From positions 540 to 15,249 of the forward strand of contig DQGF01000273.1 in assembly GCA_003525045.1 (NCBI GenBank): a DNA stretch of 14,710 nt, written 5' to 3'. Positions 13,388 through 14,710 of the stretch are shown here, in pieces; position 1 is the first letter of the stretch, and the number at the start of each line of letters is the position of its first letter. The position numbers were made by a program, and so were the translations under genes. The stretch is from Pseudomonas sp. Lineage in GTDB: Bacteria > Pseudomonadota > Gammaproteobacteria > Pseudomonadales > Pseudomonadaceae. The notes beneath the pieces are model-generated. The model was not told where the DNA came from. It made no database searches and was given only the letters and a program-made list of their open reading frames with translations.

Positions 13388-14710
13388 TTAGTGGAACAGT
13401 ACCGCAGTTTTCTGCAACGTCACCCAAACACCCCACGCCAACGGAATACCCACCGCCAGCCACGCCGCCAACGCCAACGGCTTGCTGCCCGGCGCCGCTT
13501 TCCACTCCAGCACAGTGCTGCTGTCAGCACCTTTGTCGTGCCCCAGCGCCTGTTCGGCAGCCAGTTCAGCGTCGGTCATGAAGTACTTGTCCGCCACCGG
13601 GCGAACCATCAGGTTGCACAGGAAACCCAGCACCAGCAGGCCCGCGAGGATGTACAGCGTGATGTCATAAGCCGCGGCGCGTTCCACGCCGATGCTCAAT
13701 TGATACTCACGCAGGTAGTTCACCAACACCGGCCCCAACACGCCCGCCGCCGCCCACGCCGTCAGCAGACGACCATGGATCGCGCCGACCATTTGCGTCC
13801 CGAACAGGTCCGCCAGATAAGCCGGCACTGTCGCAAAACCGCCGCCGTACATCGAAAGGATGATGCAGAACGCCGCCACGAACAGCGCCACGTTACCCAG
13901 GTGACCGAGGTTCGGGATCAACGCGTACAGGGCAAAACCCAGGGCGAAGAACACGAAATAGGTGTTTTTGCGGCCCAGGTAGTCCGAGAACGAGGCCCAG
14001 AAGAACCGGCCACCGATATTGAACAAGCTCAGCAAACCGGTGAAACCGGCAGCAATCGCCGCGATAGAGGCCAATTGCCCGGCATCCAGTTGACCAAACG
14101 TCTGATCAGTACCGAGCAATTTGCCAGCGAACACTTCCTGCAACAGCGGCGAAGCCATGCCGAGGATGCCGATACCAGCGGACACGTTCAGGCACAGCAC
14201 CAGCCATACCAGGCGGAATTGCGGGGTTTTCCACGCCACGTTCACATGGACGTGACGATGCGTGATCATCGCGTTCGAGGCTTTTTTCGCCGGGGCGGTC
14301 CAGCCTTCAGGCTTCCAGCCGGTGGGCGGCACGCGGTAGGACAGGGCGCCACCGATCATGAACACGAAATAGATCGCGGCCATCACCAGGAAGCTCTGCC
14401 ACACGCCGACGCTGGTTGGCGAAGCAAAGTGGCCCATCAGGGCTGCAGCCAGTGGCGCACCGACCATCGCGCCACCACCGAAGCCCATGATCGCCATGCC
14501 GGTCGCCATGCCGCGCCGATCCGGAAACCACTTCAGCGCATTGCCGACGCAGGTGCCGTAGACGCCGCCGGCGCCGATGCCCGCGATGATCATGCCGAGA
14601 TAGTAACCGTTGAGCGTCGTTGCTTGCGCGTTGATCACCCATCCGACGGCGCACAGGATGCCGCCTAACAGAACCACGATTCGCGGGCCGTATTTATCGA
14701 CGAACCAGCC
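13388..14710 (-). CDS. OFA-family MFS transporter (oxalate/formate antiporter-like), 5' truncated by window
   Basis: The reading frame is open to the window edge: the codons at 14710-14678 read GWFVDKYGPRI, the MFS motif A between helices 2 and 3, so the first part of the protein lies outside. The 440 residues present include NALKWFPDRRGMATGMAIMGFGGGAMVGAPLA, a central loop (KPEGWTAPAKKASNAM) and NIGGRFFWASFSDYLGRKNTYFVFF, typical of the OFA group (TC 2.A.1.11), and about ten hydrophobic helices. The substrate is a carboxylate at best guess. The C-terminus adds a linker and one extra helix (LALAAWLAVGIPLAWGVWVTL), which resembles the separate 'MFS transporter small subunit' found in some bacteria. 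Stop TAA is at 13388-13390. Confidence 0.88.
   Translation of the reverse strand, partial: GWFVDKYGPRIVVLLGGILCAVGWVINAQATTLNGYYLGMIIAGIGAGGVYGTCVGNALKWFPDRRGMATGMAIMGFGGGAMVGAPLAAALMGHFASPTSVGVWQSFLVMAAIYFVFMIGGALSYRVPPTGWKPEGWTAPAKKASNAMITHRHVHVNVAWKTPQFRLVWLVLCLNVSAGIGILGMASPLLQEVFAGKLLGTDQTFGQLDAGQLASIAAIAAGFTGLLSLFNIGGRFFWASFSDYLGRKNTYFVFFALGFALYALIPNLGHLGNVALFVAAFCIILSMYGGGFATVPAYLADLFGTQMVGAIHGRLLTAWAAAGVLGPVLVNYLREYQLSIGVERAAAYDITLYILAGLLVLGFLCNLMVRPVADKYFMTDAELAAEQALGHDKGADSSTVLEWKAAPGSKPLALAAWLAVGIPLAWGVWVTLQKTAVLFH

Noticed and set aside
13391..14668. 425-codon plus-strand frame opposite the MFS gene
   Set aside because: It is rich in Arg, Gln and His with no hydrophobic structure, and shadows a clear membrane transporter.

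Overview
The window looks like chromosomal core DNA of a Pseudomonas, most likely of the P. fluorescens/putida side of the genus. The codon use is GC-rich, the gaps carry REP/REPIN palindromes of the fluorescent-pseudomonad type (GTGGGAGCGAGC...), and the gene order (trmL, secB, grx, rhodanese, gpmI, envC-like, ctpA, divergent deacetylase, then hisF-hisA-hisH-hisB) matches, as I remember it, the P. aeruginosa PA5126-PA5143 stretch. Parts of the same order (trmL, secB-grxC-yibN, gpmM-envC-yibQ) also occur in E. coli. These synteny statements are from memory, not from a search.

Layout. Positions 1-193 hold a tandem hairpin repeat (two full units and a terminal partial unit) ending in a Rho-independent terminator. 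It is best explained as the 3' part of the NtrC-linked small RNA NrsZ. It ends on the stop codon of a small membrane-anchored protein of unknown function (192-632, minus). That gene's start codon overlaps the divergent start codon of trmL (631-1086, plus). A REPIN separates trmL from the minus-strand export/redox operon rhodanese-grxC-secB (2415 down to 1219). Divergent from it is gpmI (2570-4099), followed by a perfect 37-bp REPIN and a strong terminator. Next comes a cell-envelope set: an EnvC-like amidase activator (4341), the CtpA C-terminal processing protease (5668) and a YibQ-like divergent polysaccharide deacetylase (6989). An accessory gene at 7881-9221 encodes a Vps62/DUF946-type three-repeat protein with an unrecognised, mostly beta C-terminal half. 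It is AT-rich in places and its 3' end overlaps the 3' end of a periplasmic solute-binding protein gene (9202-9957, minus). The histidine operon follows on the minus strand, transcribed hisB, hisH, DUF2164 gene, hisA, hisF (13141 down to 10035), with a good -10 box in front of hisB and a second repeat family between the DUF2164 gene and hisA. The right edge holds the 3' part of an OFA-type (oxalate/formate-like) MFS transporter, cut by the window end.

How the genes work together. The left block is housekeeping (wobble-base tRNA methylation, protein export chaperone, thiol redox, glycolysis). The centre concerns peptidoglycan remodelling. The right block makes imidazole glycerol phosphate and AICAR (HisA, HisH/HisF) and then imidazole acetol phosphate (HisB). 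The two parts least explained by core metabolism are the repeat RNA at the left edge and the Vps62-type gene, which I consider the best candidate for a little-described function, possibly a secreted or lysis-released toxin or adhesin.
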